NCBI RefSeq assembly: GCF_024160145.1
Contig: NZ_JAMYWQ010000008.1
Location: 95,387-159,386, forward strand
From: Serratia nevei
GTDB taxonomy: Bacteria; Pseudomonadota; Gammaproteobacteria; Enterobacterales; Enterobacteriaceae
DNA length: 64,000 nucleotides
Direction: 5' to 3'
In this document: one piece after another, positions 1-8,651 of the stretch
Layout: every line of letters begins with the position of its first letter
How positions within the stretch are numbered: position 1 is the first letter of the stretch
Position numbers and translations under genes: made by a program
The notes under the pieces: model-generated
The model's input: only the letters and a program-made list of their open reading frames with translations
What the model was told of the DNA's origin: nothing
Databases searched by the model: none

Positions 1-2
1 TG

Positions 3-527
3 TCGGGTATTCTGCTGGTGGTGGTGTTCGGCTTTCGCAATATTCGCGGCCGGCTGGCGGAAGGCAGCAAGACGGCGGTCGGCGGCGCGATCCTGGCGGC
101 GATGAACACCGCCTCCGAATACGGCTTCGGCGCGGTGATCGCCGCGCTGCCGGGCTTTTTGGTGCTGTCGCAGGCGCTGGCGGCGATCCCCAACCCGCTG
201 CTGAACGAAGCGATCAGCGTCACCCTGTTGGCCGGCATCACCGGATCGGCCTCCGGCGGCATGAGCATCGCGCTGGCGGCGATGTCCGACAGCTTTATCG
301 CCGCCGCCCACGCGGCACAGATTCCGCTGGAGGTGCTGCACCGGGTGGCCTCGATGGCCAGCGGCGGCATGGACACCTTGCCGCACAACGGCGCGGTGAT
401 CACCCTGCTGGCGATCACCGGCCTCAGCCACCGGCAGGCCTATGGCGGCATCTTCGCCATCACCCTGATCAAGAGCGCCGCGGTGCTGTTCGTGATCGGC
501 GTGTTCTACCTGACCGGCATTGTTTAA
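3..527 (+). CDS. GntP-family permease, C-terminal part (5' end outside window)
   Basis: This is the 3' end of a gene that starts before the window; the frame is open from base 3. The visible part (about 174 residues) is almost entirely hydrophobic, with a small-residue-rich GITGSASGG segment followed by alternating membrane segments and an HNGAVI motif near the C-terminus. That pattern is typical of the GntP gluconate / 3-hydroxybutyrate permease family of inner-membrane proteins. It ends 12 nt before a 3-hydroxybutyrate dehydrogenase gene in the same direction, so a hydroxybutyrate or related hydroxyacid is the likely substrate. Family assignment rests on pattern recognition of the C-terminal half only; the substrate is inferred from the neighbour. 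Confidence 0.75.
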   Translation, partial: SGILLVVVFGFRNIRGRLAEGSKTAVGGAILAAMNTASEYGFGAVIAALPGFLVLSQALAAIPNPLLNEAISVTLLAGITGSASGGMSIALAAMSDSFIAAAHAAQIPLEVLHRVASMASGGMDTLPHNGAVITLLAITGLSHRQAYGGIFAITLIKSAAVLFVIGVFYLTGIV

Positions 528-539
528 AGGAGCGATACC

Positions 540-1310
540 ATGAGTGTACAAGGCAAAACCGCGCTGGTGACCGGCTCGACCAGCGGCATCGGCCTCGGGA
601 TAGCGTCCGTGTTGGCCGCCGCCGGCGCGCGCGTGATCCTCAACGGCTTCGGCGAGGTGGAGCAGGCACAAGCGCAGGTCGCGCGGCTGGGCGCCGCGCC
701 GGGGTATCACGGCGCCGATCTCGGCGATGCGGCCCAGATAGCGGACATGATGCTGTATGCCGAACGCGAGTTCGGCGGCGTGGACATTCTGGTGAACAAC
801 GCCGGCATTCAGCACGTGGCGCCGCTGGATCAGTTCCCGGTGGAGAAATGGAACGCCATTCTCGCCATTAACCTGTCGGCGGTGTTCCACACCTGCCGAT
901 TGGCGCTGCCGGGGATGCGCGAGCGTAACTGGGGGCGCATCATCAACGTGGCGTCGGTGCACGGGCTGGTGGCGTCGAAAGACAAGTCGGCCTATGTGGC
1001 GGCCAAGCACGGCGTGGTGGGGCTGACCAAGACGCTGGCGCTGGAGACCGCGCGCACGCCGGTCACCTGCAACGCCATTTGCCCCGGCTGGGTGCTGACG
1101 CCGCTGGTGCAGCAGCAGATCGACAAACGCATTGCCGCCGGGACCGATCCGCAGCGGGCGCGCGATGAGCTGTTGGCGGAGAAGCAGCCTTCGCAAGCGT
1201 TCGTCACGCCAGAGCAGCTCGGCGAGCTGGCGCTGTTCCTGTGCAGCGATGCGGCGGCGCAGGTGCGTGGCGCCGCCTGGAACATGGACGGCGGCTGGCT
1301 GGCGCAGTAG
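540..1310 (+). CDS. 3-hydroxybutyrate dehydrogenase (SDR family)
   Basis: This 256-residue protein is a classical short-chain dehydrogenase that would oxidise D-3-hydroxybutyrate to acetoacetate with NAD in the cytoplasm. The sequence shows the cofactor glycine motif TGSTSGIG (residues 11-18), NNAG (86-89) and the catalytic Ser139, Tyr152 and Lys156. The C-terminal MDGGW ending is typical of bacterial 3-hydroxybutyrate dehydrogenases. The ATG is preceded by an AAGGAG ribosome site and lies 12 nt after the GntP-type permease gene, so the two form an operon for hydroxybutyrate uptake and oxidation. The exact substrate is inferred from family resemblance and context; other SDR substrates remain possible. 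Confidence 0.82.
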   Translation: MSVQGKTALVTGSTSGIGLGIASVLAAAGARVILNGFGEVEQAQAQVARLGAAPGYHGADLGDAAQIADMMLYAEREFGGVDILVNNAGIQHVAPLDQFPVEKWNAILAINLSAVFHTCRLALPGMRERNWGRIINVASVHGLVASKDKSAYVAAKHGVVGLTKTLALETARTPVTCNAICPGWVLTPLVQQQIDKRIAAGTDPQRARDELLAEKQPSQAFVTPEQLGELALFLCSDAAAQVRGAAWNMDGGWLAQ

Positions 1311-1321
1311 TGTCTGCCCCT

Positions 1322-1348
1322 CGGCGCGTTCAGGCGCGCCGGTTTTTT
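1322..1348. terminator. Terminator between convergent genes
   Basis: A GC-rich hairpin (CGGCGCG / CGCGCCG, loop of six) is followed by six T residues on the + strand. It lies directly after the dehydrogenase stop codon and ends at the stop of the convergent AraC gene. It should act as the intrinsic terminator of the rightward operon. Confidence 0.8.
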
Positions 1349-2169
1349 CACATGCTGATCGCGCCGCCCAGGGTTTCTCCGGAGGCGTTGCGTTCCGCCA
1401 GGTAGCGCGCCGGCGGTTTGCCCACCGCCTTTCTGAACATGGTGACGAAGCCGCTGGCGCTCTCGTAGCCCAGATCCAGCGCCACCGTCTGTACGCTCTC
1501 GCCCTGCGTCAGGCGCTGCAGCGCCAGCATCACGTGCAGCTGGCGCCGCCAGTGGCCGAAGCTCATGCCCATCTGCTGCTGCAAGGTGCGGCTGAGGGAG
1601 CGCTCGCTCATGCCGATGCGCTGCGCCCACTGCCCGAGGGTGGATTTGTCCGCCGGGCTGCTCAGCATGCCTTCGGTCAACTGCCGAATGCGCGCGTCGT
1701 CGGACACCGGCAGATGCAGGTTCTCGATCGGCGCGGCCGCCAGCTGGTCCAGCAATACCGCCGTCAGGCGCCCCTCGGCGCCCTGTTCGTCGTAGAGCGG
1801 TTCGAAGGTGCTGGCCTGCAACAGCAGCTCGCGCAGCAGCGGCGAGACCGACAGCGTGCAGCAGTTTTGCGGCAGACCGGCGGCGGCCTGTTGATCGACG
1901 AACAGGCAGTAGGCTTCGGTGGAGCCGGCGCCCTGGGCGTTGTGCAACACGTTGCCCGGCATCCACAGCGCGCACTGCGGCGGCACCAGCCACAGCCCGT
2001 TTTCCACTTCGCAGCGGATCATGCCGCGTACCGTGTAGATCAGCTGCGCCTTCTGGTGACGGTGCGGCTCAACTTCCCAATCCTGCTCGAGAGTGGAACC
2101 CTGCAAGGCAAACAGCGGGCGTGGCACTTGATCGATATCCAGACAGTGACGGGGGATCTGAACTTTCAT
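1348..2169 (-). CDS. AraC-family transcriptional regulator (cupin + C-terminal HTH)
   Basis: A 273-residue AraC/XylS-type regulator. The N-terminal third is a cupin-like sensing domain (HRHQKAQLIYTVRG region), and residues about 170-270 carry the two helix-turn-helix units, including an ALDLGYESASGFVTMFRK segment. The architecture resembles NimR/YeaM-type regulators, which usually control a neighbouring efflux or transport gene; no such gene is adjacent. I chose the ATG at 2169 because the protein then begins just before the cupin domain, although its ribosome site is weak. A Fur-type palindrome abuts this start codon, so expression is probably iron-responsive. The target genes cannot be read from the sequence. 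Confidence 0.8.
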   Translation of the reverse strand: MKVQIPRHCLDIDQVPRPLFALQGSTLEQDWEVEPHRHQKAQLIYTVRGMIRCEVENGLWLVPPQCALWMPGNVLHNAQGAGSTEAYCLFVDQQAAAGLPQNCCTLSVSPLLRELLLQASTFEPLYDEQGAEGRLTAVLLDQLAAAPIENLHLPVSDDARIRQLTEGMLSSPADKSTLGQWAQRIGMSERSLSRTLQQQMGMSFGHWRRQLHVMLALQRLTQGESVQTVALDLGYESASGFVTMFRKAVGKPPARYLAERNASGETLGGAISM

Positions 2170-2183
2170 GAGAATAATTCTCA
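2169..2183. promoter_or_regulatory. Candidate Fur box (perfect 7-1-7 palindrome)
   Basis: TGAGAATAATTCTCA is a perfect 7-1-7 inverted repeat. It matches the Fur consensus TGATAATNATTATCA except for one symmetric change in each half. It sits immediately upstream of the AraC start codon and in the divergent region towards the small gene at 2290, so it could repress the AraC gene or both. Fur binding itself is inferred from the consensus. Confidence 0.6.
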
Positions 2184-2289
2184 ATTTGGCGGAATTGGAA
2201 AGTATTATGTCCTGATTGCGCAATGCGGTCTAGTGCCGGTGCCGATAAAGTAAGCACCGGTCCTAAACCCTTTCGTGAGGAAACTGATT

Positions 2290-2667
2290 ATGTCTCTAGA
2301 TACCGCCGATTTTCCGCTGGTGTGGATGCGCCAAAACGGGCGCGATACCCAGGCCGAGCTGGCCGAATTCAGCGCGCTGCTGGCGCGCGCCGAACCCTTC
2401 GTCCTGATGACCGATCGCAGCGTCGGCGATGAAGAAGAGCAGCACGATCGCGATGCCCGCACCCAGGTGGCGCTGTGGAAACGCGATAACCGCGAAGCGC
2501 TGAAGCTGTGGGTGAAAGGCATGATCATGCTGGAGCCGGACGAGGTCAAACGCGCGGCGGCGGAAGAGTTCGCCGAATACGGCGCCAAATTCTGGGGCTA
2601 TCCGGTGCTGGTCGCCGCCGATGAAGCCGCTGGCCGGGTACTGGCGCAGACATTACTGGGTAAATAA
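2290..2667 (+). CDS. Uncharacterised 125-aa protein
   Basis: I do not recognise a family with certainty. The protein is soluble, acidic and mixed alpha/beta in appearance, with no signal peptide or membrane segment. It has a charged middle section (DRSVGDEEEQHDRDAR) and a C-terminal half containing GYPVLVAADEAAG, so it may be a small stress or regulatory protein. The ATG at 2290 is preferred over an upstream in-frame GTG because TGAGGAAAC lies at ribosome-site distance. It is followed 10 nt later by a Rob-like regulator, so the two are probably cotranscribed, and it is divergent from the AraC gene that has the Fur-type box. Confidence 0.6.
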   Translation: MSLDTADFPLVWMRQNGRDTQAELAEFSALLARAEPFVLMTDRSVGDEEEQHDRDARTQVALWKRDNREALKLWVKGMIMLEPDEVKRAAAEEFAEYGAKFWGYPVLVAADEAAGRVLAQTLLGK

Positions 2668-2677
2668 GGGGAATACC

Positions 2678-3553
2678 ATGCACCAGCAACAGGTGATTGA
2701 ACAGCTGCTGGCCTGGATTGAACAGAGCCTGGATCAGCCGCTGACGCTGGACGACATCGCCGCCAAGTCCGGTTACTCGAAGTGGCATTTGCAGCGGATG
2801 TTCAAGCAGCATACCGGCCACATTCTCGGCACTTACGCCCGCCGCCGCAGGCTGACTGCCGCCGCGCGCGAACTGCGCCTGACCAATACCAGCGTGGCCT
2901 GCATCGCCGATACTTACCAGTTCGATTCGCAGCAGACCTTCACCCGTTGCTTTCGCAAACAGTTCGGCCTGCCGCCGGCCAGCTATCGCCGCAGCCAGGA
3001 CTGGTCCAGCTATGGCCTGCAATCGCCGCTGCGGCTGGCCGAAGCGCCGTTGCCGCAGGCCGATATCGTGACGCTGCCCGCCATGCAGCTGGTGGGATAC
3101 ACTCAGCGCCGCAGCTGCACGTTGGGGCAGCTGGCGGCCTCCAAGTGCGAGCTGCGCCGCCATGCCTGGCGGCAATTGCTGCAGCCGCAGACGCTGCCGG
3201 AGGTGGCGTACGGCCTCACCAGCCTGGAGGCCGATCGGCAGCGCCGGGGCAGCCAGCGTATGGCCTACACCGCGGCGTTGCCGGACGAAGGGGCGGTGGG
3301 GGAGCGGGTGAGCATCGAACAGGGCGAGTATGCTCGCTTCGCCTATCACGGGCAGGCGGATGGGCTGCAACATTTTATCGCGCGGCTGTATGACACCGCC
3401 ATGCCGCAGATGAACGCCATTCGCCGGCCGGGGCAGGATATCGAGCGTTTCTACCCGGCGCAGGAGGGCAACTGCCCGCTCGGCGGCGCGGCGATCCGCT
3501 GTGAATATCTGATCCCGATCCGGCGTGTGGAGACGTTGGCCGCCGCCAGTTAG
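2678..3553 (+). CDS. Rob-like AraC-family regulator
   Basis: This 291-residue regulator has the inverted layout of E. coli Rob: the AraC helix-turn-helix pair is N-terminal (residues about 8-105, with GYSKWHLQRMFK and FDSQQTFTRCFRKQFG), and a GyrI-like effector domain follows. The resemblance to Rob continues through PPASYRRS, the Cys/Arg-rich middle and RRPGQDIERFYPA near the end. Rob, SoxS and MarA control efflux, porin and oxidative-stress genes. This looks like a Rob paralogue rather than the core gene, because its neighbours are not those of rob. The start is ATG with AAGGGG upstream, 10 nt after the 125-aa gene. Confidence 0.82.
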   Translation: MHQQQVIEQLLAWIEQSLDQPLTLDDIAAKSGYSKWHLQRMFKQHTGHILGTYARRRRLTAAARELRLTNTSVACIADTYQFDSQQTFTRCFRKQFGLPPASYRRSQDWSSYGLQSPLRLAEAPLPQADIVTLPAMQLVGYTQRRSCTLGQLAASKCELRRHAWRQLLQPQTLPEVAYGLTSLEADRQRRGSQRMAYTAALPDEGAVGERVSIEQGEYARFAYHGQADGLQHFIARLYDTAMPQMNAIRRPGQDIERFYPAQEGNCPLGGAAIRCEYLIPIRRVETLAAAS

Positions 3554-3627
3554 GCGGCGGTTCTCGCAAAAAATCCCCTTCGTGGTGCGTCAGGTTACAA
3601 AAAATTGCGATATTACATCGGTAATGG

Positions 3628-3657
3628 TTCACACTTTGATTGATGTGCACATATAAT
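3628..3657 (+). promoter_or_regulatory. Sigma70-type promoter for ldtB
   Basis: TTCACA (3628-3633) and a perfect TATAAT (3652-3657) are separated by 18 bp. This gives a transcript starting near 3664 and an untranslated leader of about 120 nt before the L,D-transpeptidase gene. The call is by consensus only. Confidence 0.6.
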
Positions 3658-3785
3658 GCGCATCCGGTCAATTCCCCCCTGATTTTCAGGCCGCAGCGCC
3701 GTTGGCTGCCGGCAGATTTTCATCGGGGCAAGGTGGCCGTAGAAACCGATATCCATAATCGCCAGTGGCCTTGACCAACACGAAG

Positions 3786-4706
3786 ATGAAAATGAGCATT
3801 CGCGCGTTATTAACCCTGTTTACGGCACTGGTTGCATTCAGCCAGGCTGCCTTCGCCGTCGTCTACCCGCTGCCGCCAAAAGACAGCCGTTTGGTGGGCG
3901 AAAATATCCAAATCACCGTACCGGAAGACAGCAAACTGCCGCTGGAAAGCTTCGCCGCCCAGTATCAGATGGGGCTGAGCAACATGCTGGAAGCCAATCC
4001 GGGCGTGGATCCGTTCCTGCCGAAGGCCGGCAGCACCCTGACCATCCCGCAGCAGCTGATCCTGCCGGACGCGCCGCGTGAAGGCATCATCATCAACAGT
4101 GCCGAGATGCGTCTGTACTACTACCCGAAAGGGTCCAACACCGTGGTGGTGCTGCCGATCGGTATCGGCCAGCTGGGTAAAGACACCCCGCTGAACTGGA
4201 CCACCACCGTGCAGCGCAAGAAAGACGGCCCGACCTGGACGCCGACTGCTAAAATGCGCGCCGAGTACGCGGCCGAAGGCGAGATCCTGCCGGCGGTATT
4301 CCCGGCCGGCCCGGATAACCCGATGGGGCTGTATGCGTTGTATGTGGGGCGTTTGTACGCTATCCACGGCACCAACGCCAACTTCGGCATCGGTCTGCGC
4401 GTGAGCCACGGCTGCGTGCGTCTGCGCGCCGACGACATCAAGTACCTGTTCGATAACGTGCCGGTCGGCACCCGCGTGCAGTTCATCAACGAACCGATGA
4501 AAGCCACCGTCGAGCCGGACGGCTCGCGCTACGTGGAAGTGCACAACCCGCTGTCGGCCAACGAACAGCAGCTGCAATCCAAGGATCCGGTGCCGTTGAC
4601 CATCTCGGCGCCGGTCGGCAAAGTGCTGATGGACGCCGGTGTCAACCAGAGCGAAGTGGACGCGGCGATCAAGGCCCGTTCCGGCATGCCGGTGAAAGTG
4701 AACTGA
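3786..4706 (+). CDS. ldtB: L,D-transpeptidase (YbiS / LdtB type)
   Basis: A 306-residue periplasmic enzyme that links Braun lipoprotein to meso-diaminopimelate in peptidoglycan. It starts with a signal peptide (cleavage after QAAFA) and continues with a LysM-like region ([20 protein letters not shown]). The YkuD catalytic domain has [20 protein letters not shown] with nucleophile Cys210. The length and nearly continuous resemblance match E. coli YbiS (LdtB, 306 aa), more so than ErfK or YcfS. I chose the ATG at 3786, which gives exactly that length, although an upstream in-frame TTG exists. The gene is monocistronic, with its own promoter and a strong terminator behind it. Confidence 0.93.
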   Translation: MKMSIRALLTLFTALVAFSQAAFAVVYPLPPKDSRLVGENIQITVPEDSKLPLESFAAQYQMGLSNMLEANPGVDPFLPKAGSTLTIPQQLILPDAPREGIIINSAEMRLYYYPKGSNTVVVLPIGIGQLGKDTPLNWTTTVQRKKDGPTWTPTAKMRAEYAAEGEILPAVFPAGPDNPMGLYALYVGRLYAIHGTNANFGIGLRVSHGCVRLRADDIKYLFDNVPVGTRVQFINEPMKATVEPDGSRYVEVHNPLSANEQQLQSKDPVPLTISAPVGKVLMDAGVNQSEVDAAIKARSGMPVKVN

Positions 4707-4735
4707 TCGCCTCGGGCTTCAGTGAAAATACCAAG

Positions 4736-4760
4736 AAGACGCCTGCGGGCGTCTTTTTTT
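4736..4760 (+). terminator. Intrinsic terminator of ldtB
   Basis: The stem AGACGCC / GGCGTCT with a short loop is followed by a run of seven to eight T residues, about 30 nt after the ldtB stop codon. This is a textbook rho-independent terminator. Confidence 0.9.
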
Positions 4761-5169
4761 ATGCCGGTAAAACAGGTTGTTGCGTGTGTTTTCGCCATGA
4801 TGCCCTCTGCGCTGTACAGCTGCGCGGTATCAAGCCAACCGGTTTTTGCCCGTTGTCTGAGTGCCAGTCTGTCGCTCAAGCTGCTTGCGATCGTACGTAA
4901 ACACGGGCTTCAGGTCTTGTTGTCGTGACCGTTTTAGTTGTCACTATTCTCACATTTCCCTCTCTGGCTTTACCCCTCTGAAATGTCCATACCGCAATTA
5001 TTCCGATAAAAACTATCGCTAATTAATAAGTTATATCCCTACGTTTATCGCCCGCCATTGAAAAAATTCTCGCAAAAAATCCACACTGTGAAAATAAGAT
5101 CACATAAGCGTAACAAAAGGTAAACAAAGCCCTCCTATATTGGCTGCTTCGCTTTTGGGAGGGAGTGTC
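4761..5169. other. Gene-free stretch before the TonB operon
   Basis: About 410 bp without a convincing gene. The right half is AT-rich and should hold the promoter of the exbD-tonB operon, but I see no clear -35/-10 pair and no Fur-type palindrome, which is notable before a TonB receptor operon. A TGTGA...TCACA pair at 5087-5104 has the wrong 8-nt spacing for a canonical CRP site. The ribosome site GGGAGGG directly precedes exbD. Confidence 0.5.
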
Positions 5170-5577
5170 ATGCGTAACTGGAACGAACCGAAAAAGAATA
5201 AAGCGCACATCGAGCTGATCCCGATGATCGACGTGATGATGTTTTTATTGGTGTTTTTCGTCTTGATTAGCCTGAACGTCATTCCGGCGCTTGGGCTGAA
5301 AACGCAGCTGCCGTCCGCCGGCAGCGCGCAGCAGCTGAAACCGCAGAAGAAGGCCATCATCACGCTGGGGGCCGACGAACAGCTGCAGCTGGATGGCCAG
5401 CCGATCGCGCTCGGCGCGTTGGTCGACACGCTGAAGCAACAGCAGCAGGCCAACCAGACCACCACCATCATCGTTAACAGCGACAAGGGCGTGGCGGTCG
5501 AGCGGCTGGTGGCGGTCATGGACAACCTGCGCCAGGGCGGTTTCTTCTCCGTCTCCATCGCGACACGGAAGCTGTGA
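5170..5577 (+). CDS. exbD: ExbD/TolR-family proton-channel subunit
   Basis: This 135-residue protein has one N-terminal membrane helix carrying the conserved aspartate (LIPMIDVMMFLLVFFVLIS, Asp about 21) and a periplasmic domain. That is the ExbD/TolR layout, in which the aspartate conducts protons to energise TonB. The ATG at 5170 follows GGGAGGGAGTGTC. It is the first gene of a five-gene rightward operon, with the tonB start one base after its stop. The order exbD-tonB-receptor-exbB is unusual, because exbB and exbD are normally adjacent. A TolR role is excluded by the lack of tolQ-tolA-tolB-pal neighbours. Confidence 0.9.
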   Translation: MRNWNEPKKNKAHIELIPMIDVMMFLLVFFVLISLNVIPALGLKTQLPSAGSAQQLKPQKKAIITLGADEQLQLDGQPIALGALVDTLKQQQQANQTTTIIVNSDKGVAVERLVAVMDNLRQGGFFSVSIATRKL

Positions 5578-5578
5578 C

Positions 5579-6325
5579 ATGTATCTGCTCTATCGCTCAC
5601 GTCATCTTTTCAGCTGGTTGCCGGCGCTGATTGTCGCCGGTTGCCTGCTGTTCGCCAGCCAGCAGGCGGCGCTGAAGATCCAGCCGCGCTACGACGAAAC
5701 CGCCATTGAACTGGCGCTGGTGGAGCCTGAACCGGCGCCTGAACCTCAACCGGAAACGCCGCCGGAACCTCAGCCCGAACCGCCGCCGCCCGAGCCGGAG
5801 CCGATCCCCGAACCGGTGGTGCCGGCGCCGGAACCGATCGTCGAGGCCAAACCGGTGCCGAAACCGCAGCCGAAACCCAAACCTAAACCGATGAAAGAGC
5901 AAGCCAAACCGGCAGAGAAGCCTAAAGCGACGCCGGCACCCGTCGCCCCGCGCGCGCTGGTCAGCAAACCGGCGGCGCAGCCCGCCCCGGCCGCCCCGGC
6001 GGCGCCGAAGGTGAACGCGCAGGCGATCGAAAACGGCTATCTGTTGGCCTTGCGCCGCGAGCTGGAACAGCGCAAGCGCTACCCGAGCGGGCGCCAGGCC
6101 TCGCTCGAACGCCCGCAGGGCAACGTGGAGGTGTGGCTGGAAGTCGATCGCAGCGGGCGGGTGCTCTCTTCCGGCATCGCCAACAAAGCCGCCAGCATGC
6201 TGCTGAACCGCGCGGCGATGAGCAGCCTGCAAAGCATCAGTTCAGTGAAGCCGTTCCCGAGCGAGGCGTTCGCCGGGCAAACAACCAAAAGATTTACCGC
6301 AACGTTCAATTATCAGGCGCCTTAG
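5579..6325 (+). CDS. tonB: TonB-type energy transducer
   Basis: A 248-residue TonB-like protein. One N-terminal membrane anchor (residues about 12-32) is followed by a long proline-rich spacer of Glu-Pro then Lys-Pro repeats (about 45-130) that spans the periplasm. A C-terminal TonB domain (about 150-248, with RKRYPSGRQASLERPQGNVE and FTATFNYQAP) would contact the TonB box of receptors. It overlaps no gene but begins one base after exbD, so the two are translationally close. It is not the housekeeping TonB by context; it is probably dedicated to the receptor encoded next. Confidence 0.88.
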   Translation: MYLLYRSRHLFSWLPALIVAGCLLFASQQAALKIQPRYDETAIELALVEPEPAPEPQPETPPEPQPEPPPPEPEPIPEPVVPAPEPIVEAKPVPKPQPKPKPKPMKEQAKPAEKPKATPAPVAPRALVSKPAAQPAPAAPAAPKVNAQAIENGYLLALRRELEQRKRYPSGRQASLERPQGNVEVWLEVDRSGRVLSSGIANKAASMLLNRAAMSSLQSISSVKPFPSEAFAGQTTKRFTATFNYQAP

Positions 6326-6364
6326 CGCAAGGGTTAATCGTTTGATTTTTAAGGGAAGCACACA

Positions 6365-8605
6365 ATGAAATCGTTCAATCGTTCTGGGATTTATCTGGCG
6401 GTGATGTCGGCGCTGCTGCCGGGCGCCGCGCTGGCGGCCGACGCCACTGATGTCGGCACCATCAGCGTCAAGGGGCAGTCGCTCGGCGGCGGCATGATGG
6501 TGCAGGATGACAGTGCCAAGGCGCGCTCCACCGTCACCAAAGAGGCGATGGATAAAATGCCGGCGGCGGGCAACGCCATCGATAAGCTGAAATATACGCC
6601 GGGCCTGAACGTCAACAGCAACGACGCCAGCGGCCTGAGCGGCGTGGACTACACCATGCGCGGCATGAACTCCGATCAGATCGGCCTGTCGATGGACGGC
6701 ATCCCGATCAACGACTCCGGCAACTACGCGGTATACCCGAACCTGCTCGGCGATGCGGAAAACCTGGAGGAAGTGTTCGTCACCCAGGGCTCCTCCGAAG
6801 CGGATGGCCCGCACATCGGCTCCAGCGGCGGCAACATCGGCCTGGTGACGCGCCGCCCGGCGAAAGATTTCGGTGGCTTCCTCAAGCAGACGCTGGGCAG
6901 CAACAACCTGAGCAAAACCTTCGCCCGCCTCGAGACCGGCGAGTACAACGGCTTCAGCAACTGGCTCTCCTATTCGCACACCGAGGCGAAAAAGTGGCGC
7001 GGCGAGGGGCGCCTGTACTCCGACAAGTTTGAGATGAACTCGCTGTACGAAGACGGCAACGGCAACAGCAGCAATCTGGTGATGAAGTACAACCGCCAGA
7101 ACAACACCAACTACAACACCCTGAGCAAGGCGCAGTTCCAAAACGACGGCCGTGACACCGACTACGCCACTACGCCGGAGTACAACAGCAAGGGGCAGTT
7201 GAACAAGTACTACAAGATTGAACGCAACCCGTTCGAGAACTTCACGCTGTCGTTCAGCCAGAAGCTGCAGCTGCGCGACAACCTGTCGCTGACCCTGCAG
7301 CCGTATTACTACTGGGGCAACGGCGGCAGCTTCACCGGCCAGACGGCCTCGGTGCTGTCCAACACCTCCAGCAAGGCCGGGCAGTATGACCTCAGCAACC
7401 TGAAATCCAACACCTATTATCGCCCGTCGTGGACCCAAACCTGGCGGCCGGGCATCACCACCAAGCTGAAATGGGACATCAACGATCGGCACAGCCTGGA
7501 TATCGGCTACTGGTATGAGCGCGCGCGTCAGCTGCAGACACAGCCGTTCATCCGCATCAAAGATGACGGCAACCCGGCGCAGATTTGGGGCCAGCCGGGC
7601 GGATCCGATCAGGTGAAGGACGCCAACGGCAACACCGTGCAGGGGCGCAACCAATACACGGTGACGCCGGCGCAGAAAGTGTGGCTGCAGGACACCTGGT
7701 TCGCCACGCCGGACTGGACCTTCGTCGGCGGGTTGGCCTATCAATACGTCGAGCGCAAGGGGCAGCGGTACGGTAGCCTGACCGAACGGCCGGACAGCAA
7801 AAACGCCACTTACCATGAGCTTCTGCCGAACTTCAGCGCCAGCTATAAGGTGAACCAGGAAAACCAGGTGTTCTACAACCTGACGCGCAACATGCGTACG
7901 CCGCCGAACTATGTGCTGTACAACGCCGGCGACTCGCTCAGCACCAAACCGGAGTTGAGCTGGAACCACGAGCTGGGCTGGCGTTTCCAGCAGGAAGACA
8001 TGCTGCTGAGCGCCACGCTGTTCTACATGCGCTACAGCGATCGCCAAATCTCCACCACCAACTCGTCGGGCGACTACGAGATGATGAACATCGGTAACGT
8101 GGAGAACAAAGGGCTGGAGCTGGAGTGGAGCGGCCAGCTGCCGCATAACTTCAACTACTACACCTCTTATACCTACACCGAGTCGAAGCAGAAGAACGAC
8201 ATTGTCAGCAACGGGCTGCCGCTGCCGACCTCCGGCAAAGAGGTGCCGAACGTGCCGAAAAACCTGCTGAACATGACGCTGGGTTATGACGATGGGCTGT
8301 ATTACGGCAGCGTCAGCGGCAAGTACGTCAGCGCGTTCTACGGCGATCTGACCAACGACGAGAAGATTGGCGGCCGCACGGTGTTCGATCTGGCGGCGGG
8401 GGTGCATCTGCCGGTGGACAAGAAAATCGTCAAGAGCGCCGCGCTGCGTTTTGGCATCAGCAACCTGTTTGACAAGGAATACCTGACCTCGGCGCGCACC
8501 ACCACCTTCAACTCGGTGCCTTACGGCGGCGTCAAAGCCAGCACGCCGTATTACAACGTCGGCGAAGAACGCACCTTCAGCGTCTCGCTGGAAGCCACCT
8601 TTTAA
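6365..8605 (+). CDS. TonB-dependent outer-membrane receptor
   Basis: A 746-residue receptor. A signal peptide is cleaved after GAALA, and a TonB-box-like stretch (DVGTISVKGQ) lies near the mature N-terminus. The plug domain (about residues 55-170, with MRGMNSDQIGLSMDGIPIND and SSGGNIGLVTRRP) is followed by a 22-strand-type beta barrel ending in the aromatic terminal strand FSVSLEATF. The ligand cannot be told from sequence by eye. The many Asn, Tyr and Trp residues in the barrel are common to siderophore, cofactor and metal-chelate receptors. It sits between tonB and exbB in the same operon as a secreted phospholipase D-like enzyme, which may process the ligand or the source of it. Confidence 0.88.
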   Translation: MKSFNRSGIYLAVMSALLPGAALAADATDVGTISVKGQSLGGGMMVQDDSAKARSTVTKEAMDKMPAAGNAIDKLKYTPGLNVNSNDASGLSGVDYTMRGMNSDQIGLSMDGIPINDSGNYAVYPNLLGDAENLEEVFVTQGSSEADGPHIGSSGGNIGLVTRRPAKDFGGFLKQTLGSNNLSKTFARLETGEYNGFSNWLSYSHTEAKKWRGEGRLYSDKFEMNSLYEDGNGNSSNLVMKYNRQNNTNYNTLSKAQFQNDGRDTDYATTPEYNSKGQLNKYYKIERNPFENFTLSFSQKLQLRDNLSLTLQPYYYWGNGGSFTGQTASVLSNTSSKAGQYDLSNLKSNTYYRPSWTQTWRPGITTKLKWDINDRHSLDIGYWYERARQLQTQPFIRIKDDGNPAQIWGQPGGSDQVKDANGNTVQGRNQYTVTPAQKVWLQDTWFATPDWTFVGGLAYQYVERKGQRYGSLTERPDSKNATYHELLPNFSASYKVNQENQVFYNLTRNMRTPPNYVLYNAGDSLSTKPELSWNHELGWRFQQEDMLLSATLFYMRYSDRQISTTNSSGDYEMMNIGNVENKGLELEWSGQLPHNFNYYTSYTYTESKQKNDIVSNGLPLPTSGKEVPNVPKNLLNMTLGYDDGLYYGSVSGKYVSAFYGDLTNDEKIGGRTVFDLAAGVHLPVDKKIVKSAALRFGISNLFDKEYLTSARTTTFNSVPYGGVKASTPYYNVGEERTFSVSLEATF

Positions 8606-8612
8606 CTGAATA

Positions 8613-8637
8613 CCCCGCCGCCTGCCCGGCGGTGGGG
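8613..8637 (+). other. Intra-operon stem-loop before exbB
   Basis: CCCCGCCGCC and GGCGGTGGGG can form a 10-bp stem (one G-T pair) with a five-base loop in the short gap between the receptor stop and exbB. No T run follows. It is more likely to be an RNA-processing or partial-attenuation element than a full terminator. Confidence 0.55.
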
Positions 8638-8651
8638 AAGAGGAACCCTGT

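Noticed and set aside
5087..5104. A CRP-like TGTGA...TCACA pair before exbD
   Set aside because: The arms are 8 nt apart, whereas a canonical CRP site has 6; it was not called as a site.
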